Of a DNA stretch of 8,894 bases, positions 1-6,572 are shown piece after piece (position 1 is the first letter of the stretch; every line of letters starts with the position of its first letter). Origin of the DNA: Akkermansia muciniphila. GTDB lineage: Bacteria > Verrucomicrobiota > Verrucomicrobiia > Limisphaerales > SXTU01. A program made the position numbers and the translations under genes. Location: assembly GCA_945872195.1 (NCBI GenBank), contig CAMBZO010000082.1, positions 1 to 8,894 on the forward strand. Direction: 5' to 3'. Below the pieces are notes generated by a model. The model made no database searches. It was not told the DNA's origin and saw only the letters and a list, made by a program, of their open reading frames with translations.

Positions 1-388
1 CGTAGCCCACGCCGGGGAGCAGCAGTTTCACCAGCGCGCCGGCGCCGGGGATCGTCCGCGTGACGTGGACGGGGAGCTTCTCCGGCGGCGTTGGAAACTG
101 TCCGAGCGACCGGCGCAGCGCGGCGATGCGAGGCGCGACGAACCGCTCCCAGTCCGCCAGCGACCGGAGTTGCGCCCACTCTGCGCGGTCGCGGGCGTTC
201 ACGGCGCGTTGGCGTGCGGCGAGGTGCAGGCGCAATTGCCGCGAGGTGTCGGGAGTCGTGGCGGTGCCCGCGGGGGCGGTCGCGCCGCGGGCGAAGTCGG
301 ACAGGGCAGGGGAGAGCCACGGCAGCGCACAGAGCGCGCCGGTGCCGCGCAGGAACGCGCGACGATTGGCGGGCAGCGGGATTTTCAT
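1..388 (-). CDS. Tat-exported protein, possible alpha/beta hydrolase (acetyl xylan esterase-like), N-terminal part
   Basis: The gene starts at an ATG at 388-386 and runs off the left edge of the window, leaving 129 visible residues. Seen: the N-terminus has a twin-arginine signal, NRRAFLRGTGALCALPWL (residues 8-25), followed by a likely cleavage zone near residues 26-36, so export through the Tat system is expected. After an Ala/Thr-rich linker comes a charged segment and then WERFVAPRIAALRRSLGQFP (about residues 80-99). Inference: this W..fv..R...LR..LG.fP pattern followed by a beta-rich segment resembles the start of large secreted alpha/beta hydrolases of Planctomycetota and Verrucomicrobiota. 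The catalytic part lies outside the window, so the enzyme class is a guess. DUF1552 proteins share a similar signal peptide, but the segment after it does not look like them. It lies 194 bp after the HlyD gene on the same strand, separated by repeat DNA, so it is probably a separate transcription unit. Confidence 0.6.
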   Translation of the reverse strand, partial: MKIPLPANRRAFLRGTGALCALPWLSPALSDFARGATAPAGTATTPDTSRQLRLHLAARQRAVNARDRAEWAQLRSLADWERFVAPRIAALRRSLGQFPTPPEKLPVHVTRTIPGAGALVKLLLPGVGY

Positions 389-450
389 GGGCGCAGTTTA
401 GACCGGCGGCGGCGGGTGGAAACTGGGAACTGGGGAGGTGAGTGGGGGGG

Positions 451-600
451 AAGCTCAAAGCTCAAAGTTCAAAGCTCAAGGGAAGATGCAAGTTCCAAGC
501 TCGAGGCGGGGATGGGTTCGTCGTCCCCCGGGTTGTCCCCTTGGTTCCTTGGGATCTTGGCGCTTCCCTTGAGCTTTGAACTTTATTCTTGGAGCTTTTT
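451..600. repeat. Inverted pair of heptanucleotide-repeat arrays (22-bp perfect arms)
   Basis: The plus strand from 451 reads as heptads AAGCTCA, AAGCTCA, AAGTTCA, AAGCTCA, AGGGAAG, then a degenerate continuation to about 504. The minus strand from 597 downwards reads AAGCTCC, AAGAATA, AAGTTCA, AAGCTCA, AGGGAAG, CGCCAAG. As a result 464-485 and 563-584 are exact reverse complements over 22 bases, with 77 bases between them. The structure occupies most of the 389-582 gap. Its right arm reaches into the HlyD gene, whose stop codon is at 585-583. It could fold into a long hairpin and act as a weak terminator or 3' stabiliser for the export operon. No T-tract follows it, so this role is inferred. 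It looks like a dispersed intergenic repeat family rather than a protein-coding element. Confidence 0.75.
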
Positions 601-1530
601 CCCCGTGCGCTGGATGAACACATCCACCTGCTGGCCGACGTAGAGGGGGAAGTCGGGGCGCTCGAGTTCGAAGATGATCTGGAGCACGCGCGTGTCCACG
701 CGCTCGGCGCTGTCGCCGGTGAGCGAGCGTTTCGGGATGACGAAGGGCTCGATGCGCACGAAGCGCAGCGGCAGCTTGCGCAGCGTGTCGCCCTTCAAGT
801 AGGCGACGGCCGGCCGGCCCGCCTCGACGAGCGGGGCGTTCTGCTCGTCCACCTCGGCGCGCACTTGGAGTTTTTCGACCTCGCCGAGAATCATCAGCGG
901 CTCCTGCGGCGTGGTGCCGGCGAATTCGCCCGCGCGGACGTTCACTTGAAGAATCATCCCATCGCGCGGCGCGCGGATGGTGAGCACGTCCAGCTCGGTC
1001 TGTGATTGCTGCAACTGCGCGTCCATCGCGGCGATGTCCGCTTCGCTCTTGGCGATGCGCGCATCCCAGTTCTGCGTGGCGAACTCGCGGCGCTTGCGCT
1101 CGTCCACGGAGATGACGTTGGCCTTGGCGAGCTGTGCGGCACGGGCGAGCTGGTCGGCGGCGTCGGCCTGCATCACACGGTCGGCTTTCAGCCCGGCGCG
1201 GAGCGCTTCAATCTGCGCGCGCAACGTGTTGAGTCGCGCGCGAGACTCGCGGTCGTCGAGCTGGATGATGGTATCGCCGGCCTTCACCTTGGAGCCAACT
1301 TCGACGGCGACCTTCTGAATCAAGGCGGGCTTGGGCGCGGCAATCTTCACGTTCTCGCGAGCCGCTTCGAGAATGCCGGTGGCCGCGACTGACGCGGCGA
1401 ACGGCGAGCGCGCCGGCTCGACGGCGGGCGGCGGCGAGGGCGGCTTCTGCTGCATCTGGCGCACGAGTAGGAACACGCCGATGAAGCCGGCGATGGCGAG
1501 GTAGAATGTGACTTGGCGGAGGAGCAACAT
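583..1530 (-). CDS. HlyD/DevB-type membrane fusion (periplasmic adaptor) protein
   Basis: This 315-residue protein should link the inner-membrane ABC transporter encoded by the two preceding genes to an outer-membrane channel. Seen: an N-terminal membrane anchor at residues 5-24, a Pro-rich linker at 29-40, and a first lipoyl half-motif around 51-96 (VGSKVKAGDTIIQLDDRE at 78-95). An alpha-helical hairpin rich in Ala, Gln and Arg follows at about 97-180. The second lipoyl half is at 185-204 (RAPRDGMILQVNVRAGEF), with beta-barrel and membrane-proximal domains to about 310. Length and domain order fit DevB/MacA-like adaptors. It starts 25 bp after the ATPase gene on the same strand. No TolC homologue is in the window, so the outer-membrane partner must lie elsewhere. 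Oddity: the last residues (KKLQE) and the TAA stop fall inside a heptad repeat, so the original C-terminus may have been replaced. Confidence 0.88.
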   Translation of the reverse strand: MLLLRQVTFYLAIAGFIGVFLLVRQMQQKPPSPPPAVEPARSPFAASVAATGILEAARENVKIAAPKPALIQKVAVEVGSKVKAGDTIIQLDDRESRARLNTLRAQIEALRAGLKADRVMQADAADQLARAAQLAKANVISVDERKRREFATQNWDARIAKSEADIAAMDAQLQQSQTELDVLTIRAPRDGMILQVNVRAGEFAGTTPQEPLMILGEVEKLQVRAEVDEQNAPLVEAGRPAVAYLKGDTLRKLPLRFVRIEPFVIPKRSLTGDSAERVDTRVLQIIFELERPDFPLYVGQQVDVFIQRTGKKLQE

Positions 1531-1555
1531 GGCTAGGCAGGGGAGAAACAGTTTT

Positions 1556-2284
1556 TCATTCGATCAAATCGTGGTTGCCACCCTGCCCATGCACGCGCTG
1601 CACGCGGCCGTCTTCCATCTCGGTGAGGCGGTCGGCGTATTTGAAGATGCGGTTGTCGTGGGTGACGACGATGACGCTGCGCTCGGGGTGGCGCGCGACG
1701 GCGCAGAGCAAATCCATGATGTGGCCGCCGGTGTCCTTATCGAGGGCGCTGGTCGGCTCGTCGCAGATGACGAGGCGCGGCTCATGCACGAGCGCGCGGG
1801 CGATGGCGACGCGTTGCTGCTGGCCGCCGGAGAGGTTCGTGGGGCGCTCGTGGCCGCGCCCGGGCAGGCCCATTTGGTCGAGCATCGCGGCGGCTTTCTG
1901 CTCGGCGACGCGCCGGGACACGCCGTTGATGAGGAGCGGCACGGAGACGTTCTCGATGCACGAGAGCGTGGGGATGAGGTTGAACTGCTGGAAGATGAAG
2001 CCGACGTGGCGCTTGCGGAACTCGGTGATGTGGCGCGGCTTCATCGCGTGCAGCGGCGAGCCGAAGACATCAATCTCGCCGCCATCGAAGTTCAGCGTGC
2101 CGGCGATGACCGAGAGAAGGGTGGTTTTTCCGCAGCCGCTGGGGCCGACAATCATCAGCAGTTCGCCTTGCCGCGCGTCGAAGTCCACGCCCTTGAGCGC
2201 GGGCACGGCGGCCTCGCCGGTGCCGAAGGTCTTCGTCACGGCGCGGACGTGGACGGCGAGTTGGGTTGAGGTTGAGGCGCTCAT
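1556..2284 (-). CDS. ABC transporter ATPase, DevA/LolD/MacB-type
   Basis: This is the ATP-hydrolysing subunit that powers the neighbouring FtsX-like permease. Counting from the preferred ATG at 2284 (242 residues), the motifs are Walker A GPSGCGKT at 47-54, Q-loop in FIFQQFNLIP (Q99), signature LSGGQQQR at 151-158, Walker B LVICDEP at 171-177, D-loop SALD at 179-182 and H-loop histidine 209 in VVTHDNR. All catalytic motifs are intact. A longer reading frame opens at a TTG at 2302 and would overlap the permease gene. The ATG at 2284 is preferred because it lies one base after the permease stop (TGA-T-ATG), which suggests translational coupling. The family (lipoprotein release, macrolide or glycolipid export) uses such ATPases with MacB/DevC-type permeases. 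The substrate cannot be told from sequence. Bases upstream show no good Shine-Dalgarno, consistent with coupling. Confidence 0.93.
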   Translation of the reverse strand: MSASTSTQLAVHVRAVTKTFGTGEAAVPALKGVDFDARQGELLMIVGPSGCGKTTLLSVIAGTLNFDGGEIDVFGSPLHAMKPRHITEFRKRHVGFIFQQFNLIPTLSCIENVSVPLLINGVSRRVAEQKAAAMLDQMGLPGRGHERPTNLSGGQQQRVAIARALVHEPRLVICDEPTSALDKDTGGHIMDLLCAVARHPERSVIVVTHDNRIFKYADRLTEMEDGRVQRVHGQGGNHDLIE

Positions 2285-2285
2285 A

Positions 2286-3425
2286 TCAGCCGCGGAACAC
2301 AATGGCCGGCTCGACCTTCCACACTTTTACAATGCCCAGCAGCGCGCTGAACGCGCAGATGCCCATCACGATGGCGAAGGTCGCCGCCGGGAGTTGCCAC
2401 GGGAGCATGAAGGGCGGATCGCCCCGCGCCAGCACCACCTGGCCAAAGAGAGTCACCAGCAGCACGCCGATGCCGTAGCCGAGGAAGCCGACGGTGAAGG
2501 ACTGCACCAGAAGCATCCGCGCCAGCAGGCTGTTGCTCGCGCCCATCGCCTTCAGCGCGCCGAGGTGGCGGAGGTTCTCGTGGACGAACGCGTAGAAGGT
2601 CTGGCCGGAGATGGTCGTGCCCACGATGAATCCCAACACGATGATGGAAACGAACGCGACGGGGATGCCGGTGTTGCGGAAATACCACCGGATGGTGGAC
2701 CAGAAAAGTTCATCCTCGGTGTAGGCCTTCATACCGGTCTCCAATTGGATTTGCTTCGCAGCGGCTTCGGCGGTCCAGCCGGGCGCGGGTTCGGCGAGCA
2801 CGAGGGAGAGCATCTTGCGCTGCTTGGGCGCGAACTGGAGCGCCTGCGTGTAGGTCGAGTAGGCGTAGGGATAGCCGAAGAAATGCCGGTCCGCGCGGCA
2901 GATGCCCACGATGCGGGCCTCCTTGTCGTTCAGCTCGAAGGTGTCGCCCAGGCCCAGCGGCTTTGCGCGCCCGACGCTCAGGCGCTGGATGCCCAGCTCG
3001 TCGAGGATGATGGAGTTGGGCAGGCGCACGTCCTCGAGCTGGCCGCGCAGCATGATGGGCGGGCGGCCGACGAGCGTGGTGTTGTCGAGGCCGACGAGCA
3101 TGATGGGCTTGAAGTTGCCGTCGGCGAGCTTGGCGGACTGGATGGTGACGTAGATGGGCATGGCCCACGCGACGCCGGTGACGGAGCGGACGCGGTTCAC
3201 ATCGGTGTCGCGAAGGGCCTTGAGTTCATTGGCCTGTTGGACGTTGCGGTCCACGACCCAAATCTTCGCCCTCATGTTGCTCAAGTGGCTGGTGGTCCAC
3301 TTGAGCAGGCCGAAGAACACCGCGCTCTGCTGGGTCATCAGCATCGTGGCGAAGGTCAAGCCGCCGACGAGCATCGCGTATTTGGCGCGGTCGCCGAGGA
3401 GCATCTTGAGCGCGAGGTGATACAT
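2286..3425 (-). CDS. ABC transporter permease, FtsX/DevC-type
   Basis: The 379-residue protein has the topology of FtsX/MacB-like permeases. There is one N-terminal membrane helix (about 18-40), a large periplasmic domain (about 41-250), then three membrane helices (about 253-276, 305-331 and 346-367). Between helices 2 and 3 is ENLRHLGALKAMGAS (283-297), the cytoplasmic coupling region typical of this family, which contacts the ATPase. Single-permease organisation together with a DevA-like ATPase and a DevB-like adaptor matches the DevBCA architecture known from cyanobacterial heterocyst glycolipid export. It is less like MacB, where ATPase and permease are fused. The ATG at 3425 shares one base with the TGA of the TetR gene (TGATG), so translation is probably coupled to that of the regulator. 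Inference: it exports a lipid, lipoprotein or small hydrophobic compound by a mechanotransmission mechanism. Confidence 0.9.
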   Translation of the reverse strand: MYHLALKMLLGDRAKYAMLVGGLTFATMLMTQQSAVFFGLLKWTTSHLSNMRAKIWVVDRNVQQANELKALRDTDVNRVRSVTGVAWAMPIYVTIQSAKLADGNFKPIMLVGLDNTTLVGRPPIMLRGQLEDVRLPNSIILDELGIQRLSVGRAKPLGLGDTFELNDKEARIVGICRADRHFFGYPYAYSTYTQALQFAPKQRKMLSLVLAEPAPGWTAEAAAKQIQLETGMKAYTEDELFWSTIRWYFRNTGIPVAFVSIIVLGFIVGTTISGQTFYAFVHENLRHLGALKAMGASNSLLARMLLVQSFTVGFLGYGIGVLLVTLFGQVVLARGDPPFMLPWQLPAATFAIVMGICAFSALLGIVKVWKVEPAIVFRG

Positions 3426-4150
3426 CAGCGTGCTGCGCGTAGCCGCCGAGGTGAGGAGGCGGATTTCTTGGAAGCAAGCGGACGCTGCGCCTCCTTACCT
3501 CGGCGGCTGCACGCCTTGATTGCAGCCAGCGAAAAGCTCGTGATGTGGTCGGCGAGCTTCTCGACTTGCTCAGTCGAAAACTTCTGCTCCGGAAACAGCC
3601 GGCTGACCACCGGTTGGCAGTGGTGGTAGAACAGGCACTGGCTCACCAGGCTGAACGAGCAGAGCCGCACCGTCTCGGGGTCGGCCTCGCCGCCGATCAA
3701 TTCCCGCACAATCGCGCCCAGGTGCTGCGCCTGCGGGCGGATGCGCTCGACCACGATGGCGTCCAGCGCGCTGGTGGGATCAATCATCTCGCGGGAGATG
3801 AGCTTGCCGTGCCACGCGTCGCTGCTGTGGTCGAAGATGCGCAGGAGAAACGACCGCACAAACGCCCGCAGCCGCGCCGGGGCCGGCGCGCCGGGCTGCA
3901 CCCCCATATCGAGGGGGAACTTCTGAAGCGCGCGCGCCTGATAGTAAGCCAGCACCTCGCGATAGAGCGCATCCTTGTCGCCGAAGTGGTAGTTGACCGC
4001 CGCGCCGTTTGCCCCCGCCCGGCGGCAGATCTCCCGCACGGTGGCGTTGTGGAAACCGACCTCGGCGAAGACCGCGCCGCCCGACTCGATGAGCGCCTGC
4101 CGGGTCTGCGCGGAGGAGGTATCAAGCTTTGGTTGAGTGGCGGCAGACAT
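3425..4150 (-). CDS. TetR-family regulator, CecR/CerR-like, with repeat-derived C-terminal tail
   Basis: This is a 241-residue DNA-binding repressor. Seen: an N-terminal TetR helix-turn-helix at about residues 16-63, including TVREICRRAGANGAAVNYHF (37-56). A long C-terminal ligand domain follows, with the pattern WHGKLISREMIDPTSALD (113-130) and ERIRPQ..HLGAIVRELIGG. This resembles the CecR (formerly YbiH/DUF1956) C-terminal domain. In E. coli CecR controls a nearby ABC exporter and HlyD-like gene set, so the arrangement here fits. The ATG at 4150 is chosen over an upstream TTG at 4252 because a promoter and palindromic operator lie immediately before it and residues from here match the family. 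It is the first gene of the operon and overlaps the permease start by one base. Oddity: residues 214 to 241 (Arg/Ser/Lys-rich) are encoded by an inverted repeat and are unlikely to belong to the original protein. Confidence 0.9.
   Translation of the reverse strand: MSAATQPKLDTSSAQTRQALIESGGAVFAEVGFHNATVREICRRAGANGAAVNYHFGDKDALYREVLAYYQARALQKFPLDMGVQPGAPAPARLRAFVRSFLLRIFDHSSDAWHGKLISREMIDPTSALDAIVVERIRPQAQHLGAIVRELIGGEADPETVRLCSFSLVSQCLFYHHCQPVVSRLFPEQKFSTEQVEKLADHITSFSLAAIKACSRRGKEAQRPLASKKSASSPRRLRAAR
3439..3510. repeat. Palindromic repeat element inside the 3' end of the TetR gene
   Basis: The arms are 3439-3461 and 3488-3510, 23 bases each, matching in reverse complement at 21 of 23 positions, with a 26-base loop. 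The core of each arm is GCCGCCGAGGT followed by a purine-rich AGGAGGCG. Similarity may extend outward (GCGT on both sides), though with small gaps. The hairpin would be very stable. It lies wholly inside the TetR reading frame, just before the TGATG overlap with the permease gene. It looks like a small dispersed (REP- or MITE-like) element that inserted near the stop codon and was retained as coding sequence. A second copy elsewhere cannot be confirmed from this window. Confidence 0.75.
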
Positions 4151-4159
4151 TTCAAACCC

Positions 4160-4188
4160 ATATTTCAAACGCTCGTTTGAATTGGCAA
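4160..4188 (-). promoter_or_regulatory. TetR-gene promoter with palindromic operator in its spacer
   Basis: On the minus strand a -35-like TTGCCA (4188-4183) is followed after exactly 17 bases by a -10-like AAATAT (4165-4160). An 18-bp palindrome, TTCAAACG-CT-CGTTTGAA, covers 4164-4181 and so fills the spacer. A further half-site, TTTCAAAC, lies at 4150-4157, next to the start codon, 13 bp from the matching half-site at 4163-4170. A palindrome of this size in this place is the usual target of a TetR autorepressor. Inference: binding would block RNA polymerase and repress the whole export operon. The predicted transcription start falls within about 3 bases of the ATG at 4150, so the mRNA may be leaderless. 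The -10 match is weak (3 of 6). Confidence 0.65.
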
Positions 4189-4214
4189 GCCTGAAGTCCG
4201 CGCCCGCTGCACGC

Positions 4215-4244
4215 TTGAGTTGCTGCGACGATCTGTGACTTAAT
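4215..4244 (+). promoter_or_regulatory. Candidate promoter for the isomerase-like gene
   Basis: TTGAGT at 4215-4220 and CTTAAT at 4239-4244 are separated by 18 bases. Each matches the sigma-70 consensus at 4 or 5 of 6 positions. Transcription would start near 4251, leaving a leader of about 16 bases before the ATG at 4267. No clear Shine-Dalgarno is present. The TetR operator palindrome lies about 35 bp upstream of the -35, so repressor binding might also affect this gene, but that is speculative. Confidence 0.35.
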
Positions 4245-4266
4245 CCGCCCAACCGAAAGACACTCT

Positions 4267-5148
4267 ATGCACCTGATGGGAATTGGCGACGAAGCGGGCG
4301 GCGGACTCGATTTTCAAATCAAGGCCGCGCAGGAACTCGGCTGGAAGTTCATCGAGATGCGCGGCGTGGAGGTGCCGGGCTTCGCGAAGGCGAACTTCCA
4401 CGAGATTCCCGCCGCCGCGTTTGACCTCGCCGTTGCGAAGCTTCAGGCGAGCGGCATCGGCGTGTATTGCTTCGGCTCCACGATCATGAACTGGGCGAAG
4501 ACCGTCGAGACGCCCTTCGACGTGACGTTGGGCGAGGTGCGCCGCGCGATCCCGCGCATGCAGCGGCTGGGCACGAAGTTCGTCCGCATCATGTCCTTCA
4601 AGCCCACGGACGCCGACGCCGTCACGCCGCCCGTGGTCTTCGAGCGCGTGCGCGAAGTCACGAAGATGTTCACCGACGCGGGCCTCACACCCGTCCACGA
4701 GAACTGCATGAACTACGGCGGCATGAGTTCCGCGCACGCGCTGGAGATGCTGGACAAGTGTCCCGGGCTCAAGTGGGTCTTTGACACGGCTAACCCCATC
4801 TTCAACGCCGACCGCCAGCTTCCGCAGCCGTGGCCGCGCCAGAACGCGTGGGAGTTTTGGACCACCGTCCGCGACCACGTCGCGCACATCCATGTGAAGG
4901 ACGCGACGTGGAACCCGGCGAAGAACGACGCCGACTACAACTGGCCCGGTGAGGGCCAGAGTCAGGTCCGTCGCATCCTCGCCGACGCCTTTGCGCGCGG
5001 TTATGACGCCGGCATCAGCATCGAGCCGCACATGGTCGTGGTCTTCCACGATGCCCACACGAAGACGGCCAACGACGCAGATGTCTGCGTGAACTTCGTC
5101 GAGTATGGCCGCCGGCTGGAGAAGCTGATCGCTGACGTGAAGGGCTGA
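4267..5148 (+). CDS. Sugar phosphate isomerase/epimerase-like protein (xylose isomerase-like TIM barrel)
   Basis: The 293-residue product has the features of the AP-endonuclease-2/xylose-isomerase-like TIM-barrel family, cytoplasmic metal-dependent enzymes that isomerise or epimerise sugars and related polyols. Likely metal ligands sit at the ends of barrel strands: E145 in PVHENC, D173 in VFDTAN, H207 and/or H209 in HIHVKD, and E253 in SIEPH. No signal peptide is seen. The N-terminus begins directly with the first barrel strand (MGIGDEAGGGLDFQIKAAQE), so either the ATG at 4267 or the one at 4276 may be used. The substrate is unknown; many such paralogues in Verrucomicrobiota take part in inositol or uncommon-sugar breakdown. 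It diverges from the export operon and converges on the DUF1501 gene, so it appears to be transcribed alone. Confidence 0.85.
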   Translation: MHLMGIGDEAGGGLDFQIKAAQELGWKFIEMRGVEVPGFAKANFHEIPAAAFDLAVAKLQASGIGVYCFGSTIMNWAKTVETPFDVTLGEVRRAIPRMQRLGTKFVRIMSFKPTDADAVTPPVVFERVREVTKMFTDAGLTPVHENCMNYGGMSSAHALEMLDKCPGLKWVFDTANPIFNADRQLPQPWPRQNAWEFWTTVRDHVAHIHVKDATWNPAKNDADYNWPGEGQSQVRRILADAFARGYDAGISIEPHMVVVFHDAHTKTANDADVCVNFVEYGRRLEKLIADVKG

Positions 5149-5182
5149 AGGCAGTCGCTGTCGGCTGCGGGAAAATCAGCCC
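5142..5182. terminator. Possible bidirectional terminator between convergent genes
   Basis: GGGCTGA at 5142-5148 and TCAGCCC at 5176-5182 are perfect inverted repeats. Each contains the stop codon of one of the two convergent genes. Nested inside is a 6-bp stem (5151-5156 with 5163-5168, one G-T pair). There is no T-tract on the proper side for either strand, so classical intrinsic termination is doubtful. The position between convergent genes 27 bp apart is the main support. Confidence 0.3.
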
Positions 5183-6552
5183 ACCAGCTCGCGGATGGGC
5201 GTGATGCCGGAGTCCACGAGGTATTGAGGGCGACCCGAGGTATCCGTCAGGGTCGCGGTGGCGGTGTCGATGCCGAGGCAGTGGTAGAGCGTGGCGAAGA
5301 CTTCCTGGAACTTCACCGGCCGGTCTGCGACATCGGCCCCGATGCGGTCGGTCGAGCCGATGACTTGACCAGTCTTCATCCCACCACCAGCGACGAGGGC
5401 GAAGTTCGCGCGCGGCCAGTGGTCGCGGCTGTTCATGTTGTTGATCTTCGGTGTGCGACCGAACTCGCCCCACATCACCACGGCCACGTCGCGGTCTAGG
5501 CCGCGTTCCTTCAAGTCGGTGAGCAGTGCGGAGAGGCCTTGGTCGAGGAGCGGGAACTCCTCGCGGGAGCTGGGGAAGTTCATGCCGTCGCTGCCGTGCC
5601 AGTCCCACCGGCTGTAGTTCAGGGAGACCACACGCGCGCCGGCTTCCACGAGGCGGCGGGCGAGGAGGAAGTTGCGGATCATGCGCGGCGCGCCGTCGCG
5701 GAGGTAGCGGTCGTCGTTGAGGCCGTAGCGGGCGGCGACTTGCGGATGCTCTTTCGACAAATCCAGCGCAGCGGTGAGCTTGGAGTCGGAGAGGATGCCA
5801 AGGGCCTGCTGGTTGTAGCTGTCGAGGCCGTTCATCTGGCCGGTGGTGTCCGCGTCCTTGCGGAACTGGTCCACGGCGGAGCGCAGCCGCTCGCGGTCCT
5901 GCAGGCGGTCGAGGGTGATGCCTTGCAGCGTGAGGTTTTGGACGCGCGCGTTTGGGTCTTTCGCGACGAGCTGCATCGGCGAATGCGCATGGCCGAGGAA
6001 GCCGCCTTCGCCCGGCTCGCCCCAGGTGCGGTTGCCGGTCGGATACATCAACGAGGTGTGCGCGGGGGCACCCGGCTCGGAGCCGAGCGCCTTCGAGACA
6101 CAAGCGCCGAAGCTCGGCCAGCCGCCGGCGGGCGCGGTGCGTTTCTCCTTCTGCGTGCGGCCGGTCATGCACTGGAAACAATCGTGCGCGCCGTCGGAAT
6201 CAGCCAGCGAACGGATGAGGGCGAACTGGTCGGCCTGCTTGGCGAGGCGCGGGAACAACTCGCAAATCTCCATGCCGGGGACGTTGGTGCCGATGGGCCG
6301 GAACTCGCCGCGAATCTCGCGGGGTGCGTTGGGCTTGAGGTCGAACATGTCGATGTGCGACGGCCCGCCGGGCAGGTAGATGTTGATGACGGCCTTGTGG
6401 GACTTGCCCGTGCCGGCGAGCGCTTCGAGCTTGAGCAACTGCGCGAGGGACAAGCCGCCGGCAGCCATGCCACCGATCTTGAGGAATTCACGCCGCGCAA
6501 GCCCGTCGCAGTGGGCGTTGCCGGCGATGCGCTGGCCGAAGAGATTTAACAT
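5176..6552 (-). CDS. DUF1501 family protein with Tat signal
   Basis: A 458-residue member of DUF1501, a family with an alkaline-phosphatase/sulfatase-like fold that is greatly expanded in Planctomycetota and Verrucomicrobiota. Its biochemical role is not established. Seen: a twin-arginine signal ARREFLKIGGMAAGGLSLAQ (19-38), the family hallmark INIYLPGGPSHIDMFDLKP (56-74), a WDWHG segment (316-320), VVMWGEFGRTPKIN (358-371) followed by SRDHWP (375-380), and a C-terminal YHCLGID...RPQYLVD segment. The length is normal and no motif is missing. The conserved His and Asp residues suggest metal binding by analogy with the fold. The ATG at 6552 gives the usual short N-region before the Tat motif. 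DUF1501 genes are often paired with a DUF1549/DUF1553 cytochrome-like gene. None is present here: the upstream neighbour is divergent and the downstream one convergent, so this is a solitary gene. Confidence 0.93.
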   Translation of the reverse strand: MLNLFGQRIAGNAHCDGLARREFLKIGGMAAGGLSLAQLLKLEALAGTGKSHKAVINIYLPGGPSHIDMFDLKPNAPREIRGEFRPIGTNVPGMEICELFPRLAKQADQFALIRSLADSDGAHDCFQCMTGRTQKEKRTAPAGGWPSFGACVSKALGSEPGAPAHTSLMYPTGNRTWGEPGEGGFLGHAHSPMQLVAKDPNARVQNLTLQGITLDRLQDRERLRSAVDQFRKDADTTGQMNGLDSYNQQALGILSDSKLTAALDLSKEHPQVAARYGLNDDRYLRDGAPRMIRNFLLARRLVEAGARVVSLNYSRWDWHGSDGMNFPSSREEFPLLDQGLSALLTDLKERGLDRDVAVVMWGEFGRTPKINNMNSRDHWPRANFALVAGGGMKTGQVIGSTDRIGADVADRPVKFQEVFATLYHCLGIDTATATLTDTSGRPQYLVDSGITPIRELVG

Positions 6553-6572
6553 AGCGGTGTTTAAAAGTTGCC

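Noticed and set aside
2285..2302. TTG start at 2302 for the ATPase gene.
   Set aside because: The ATG at 2284, one base after the permease stop, gives the normal family N-terminus and a standard coupling arrangement.
1508..3629. Long plus-strand open frames across the transporter genes, including one of 684 codons.
   Set aside because: They are antisense to ABC transporter genes with complete, ordered motifs on the minus strand. Their translations are low-complexity and match no family; high GC explains the lack of stops.
4151..4252. TTG start at 4252 for the TetR gene, adding 34 residues.
   Set aside because: The extension crosses the promoter and operator palindrome and has no family similarity; the ATG at 4150 fits better.
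4240..5058. Minus-strand 272-codon frame opposite the isomerase gene.
   Set aside because: The plus-strand frame has the metal-ligand pattern of the TIM-barrel family; the opposite frame has no recognisable features.
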